Source: Devosia lacusdianchii
GTDB taxonomy: Bacteria; Pseudomonadota; Alphaproteobacteria; Rhizobiales; Devosiaceae
Assembly (NCBI RefSeq): GCF_022429625.1
Contig: NZ_CP092483.1
Location: 3,534,001 to 3,598,000 of the forward strand
Length of the DNA: 64,000 nucleotides
Reading direction: 5' to 3'
Every line of letters starts with the position of its first letter. Position 1 is the first letter of the stretch. A model generated the notes under the pieces. That model saw nothing but the letters and a program-made list of their open reading frames with translations, searched no databases and was not told the DNA's origin. Below, in pieces: positions 63,794-64,000 of this stretch. The position numbers were made by a program, and so were the translations under genes.

Positions 63794-64000
63794 CGCCGCA
63801 TCCACCCCAGCCCTTCGCTGGTCCCGGCGGTCGGCCGATACTCGGCGCCGATCCAACCGTCATACCCCAGCCGCTCGATCCCGGCGAAAACCGCTGCATA
63901 GTCGATCCGCCCTGTCCCCGGCTCATGCCGCCCCGGCACATCGGCGATCTGCACGTGCCCAATGTCGGGCAACAGCCGCTCGAAATTCTGCAGCAGCCGG
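63790..64000 (-). CDS. Hydroxypyruvate isomerase-like TIM-barrel protein, C-terminal fragment
   Basis: The gene enters from the right edge; only the last 69 codons are visible. NFERLLPDIGHVQIADVPGRHEPGTGRIDY (metal-binding region), then GYDGWIGAEYRPTAGTSEGL, matches Hyi/otn-type xylose-isomerase-like proteins. Its stop overlaps the hrpB stop by three bases. Confidence 0.85.
   Translation of the reverse strand, partial: RLLQNFERLLPDIGHVQIADVPGRHEPGTGRIDYAAVFAGIERLGYDGWIGAEYRPTAGTSEGLGWMRR

Overview
The window is a gene-dense, GC-rich stretch of bacterial chromosome, about 92% coding. It suggests an alphaproteobacterium of the order Hyphomicrobiales (Rhizobiales), most like a Devosia-type soil or water heterotroph. 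The grounds are gapR (DUF2312), the short bL36 form, a DctB/DctD-type sigma-54 system, many Opp/Dpp-type ABC genes, and dispersed intergenic palindromes built on CCCTCCCC/GGGGAGGG. The genus is an inference. I saw no tRNA, rRNA, CRISPR array, insertion sequence or prophage.

Layout. 1-7.3 kb: a partial family 2 glycosyltransferase divergent from a PIG-V-like membrane mannosyltransferase pair, an Lrp regulator divergent from an aspartate/glutamate racemase and a class II amidotransferase, gapR with a structured leader, a DUF1036 protein and pyruvate kinase. 7.3-14 kb: small regulator/target pairs (YafY/WYL with a secreted RidA-like protein; TetR with a frameshifted DinB-like gene; MocR/PdxR with a DUF1127-like protein), rpmJ, a single-domain response regulator and a HIT protein. 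14-19.6 kb: a complete oppABCDF peptide importer. 19.8-28.5 kb: a fatty-acid beta-oxidation region (thiolase, FadJ, FadE) divergent from fadD and a MerR regulator, with two matching palindromic sites between the divergent genes. 28.7-37.8 kb: a UVR-motif protein, a ligase/exonuclease DNA-repair pair, an M16C protease, an alpha/beta hydrolase, an aldo/keto reductase and a GntR regulator. 37.9-47.1 kb: two sugar-type oxidoreductases, then a XRE-cupin regulator, a GAF protein and a second complete Dpp-type importer in one operon.

47.3-53.4 kb is the most unusual part. A YeeE/YedE sulfur-compound transporter, a secreted protein with eight P-C-A-A repeats and a His/Cys-rich hypothetical protein form one operon downstream of a secreted rhodanese. 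These face a secreted thioredoxin-CcdA pair, followed by a HerA-like ATPase. Together they look like an envelope thiol/sulfane-sulfur handling module. 53.5-60.1 kb holds a tripartite tricarboxylate transporter (tctCBA) divergent from a DctB/DctD-type two-component system. The intergenic DNA carries a near-consensus sigma-54 promoter pointing at tctC and two tandem palindromic sites 33 bp apart, so the control circuit can be read directly from the sequence. 60.3-64 kb: an aldose-1-epimerase-like protein, HrpB helicase and the 3' end of a hydroxypyruvate isomerase-like gene.

The long open frames antisense to most genes are GC-rich shadows and are not annotated.
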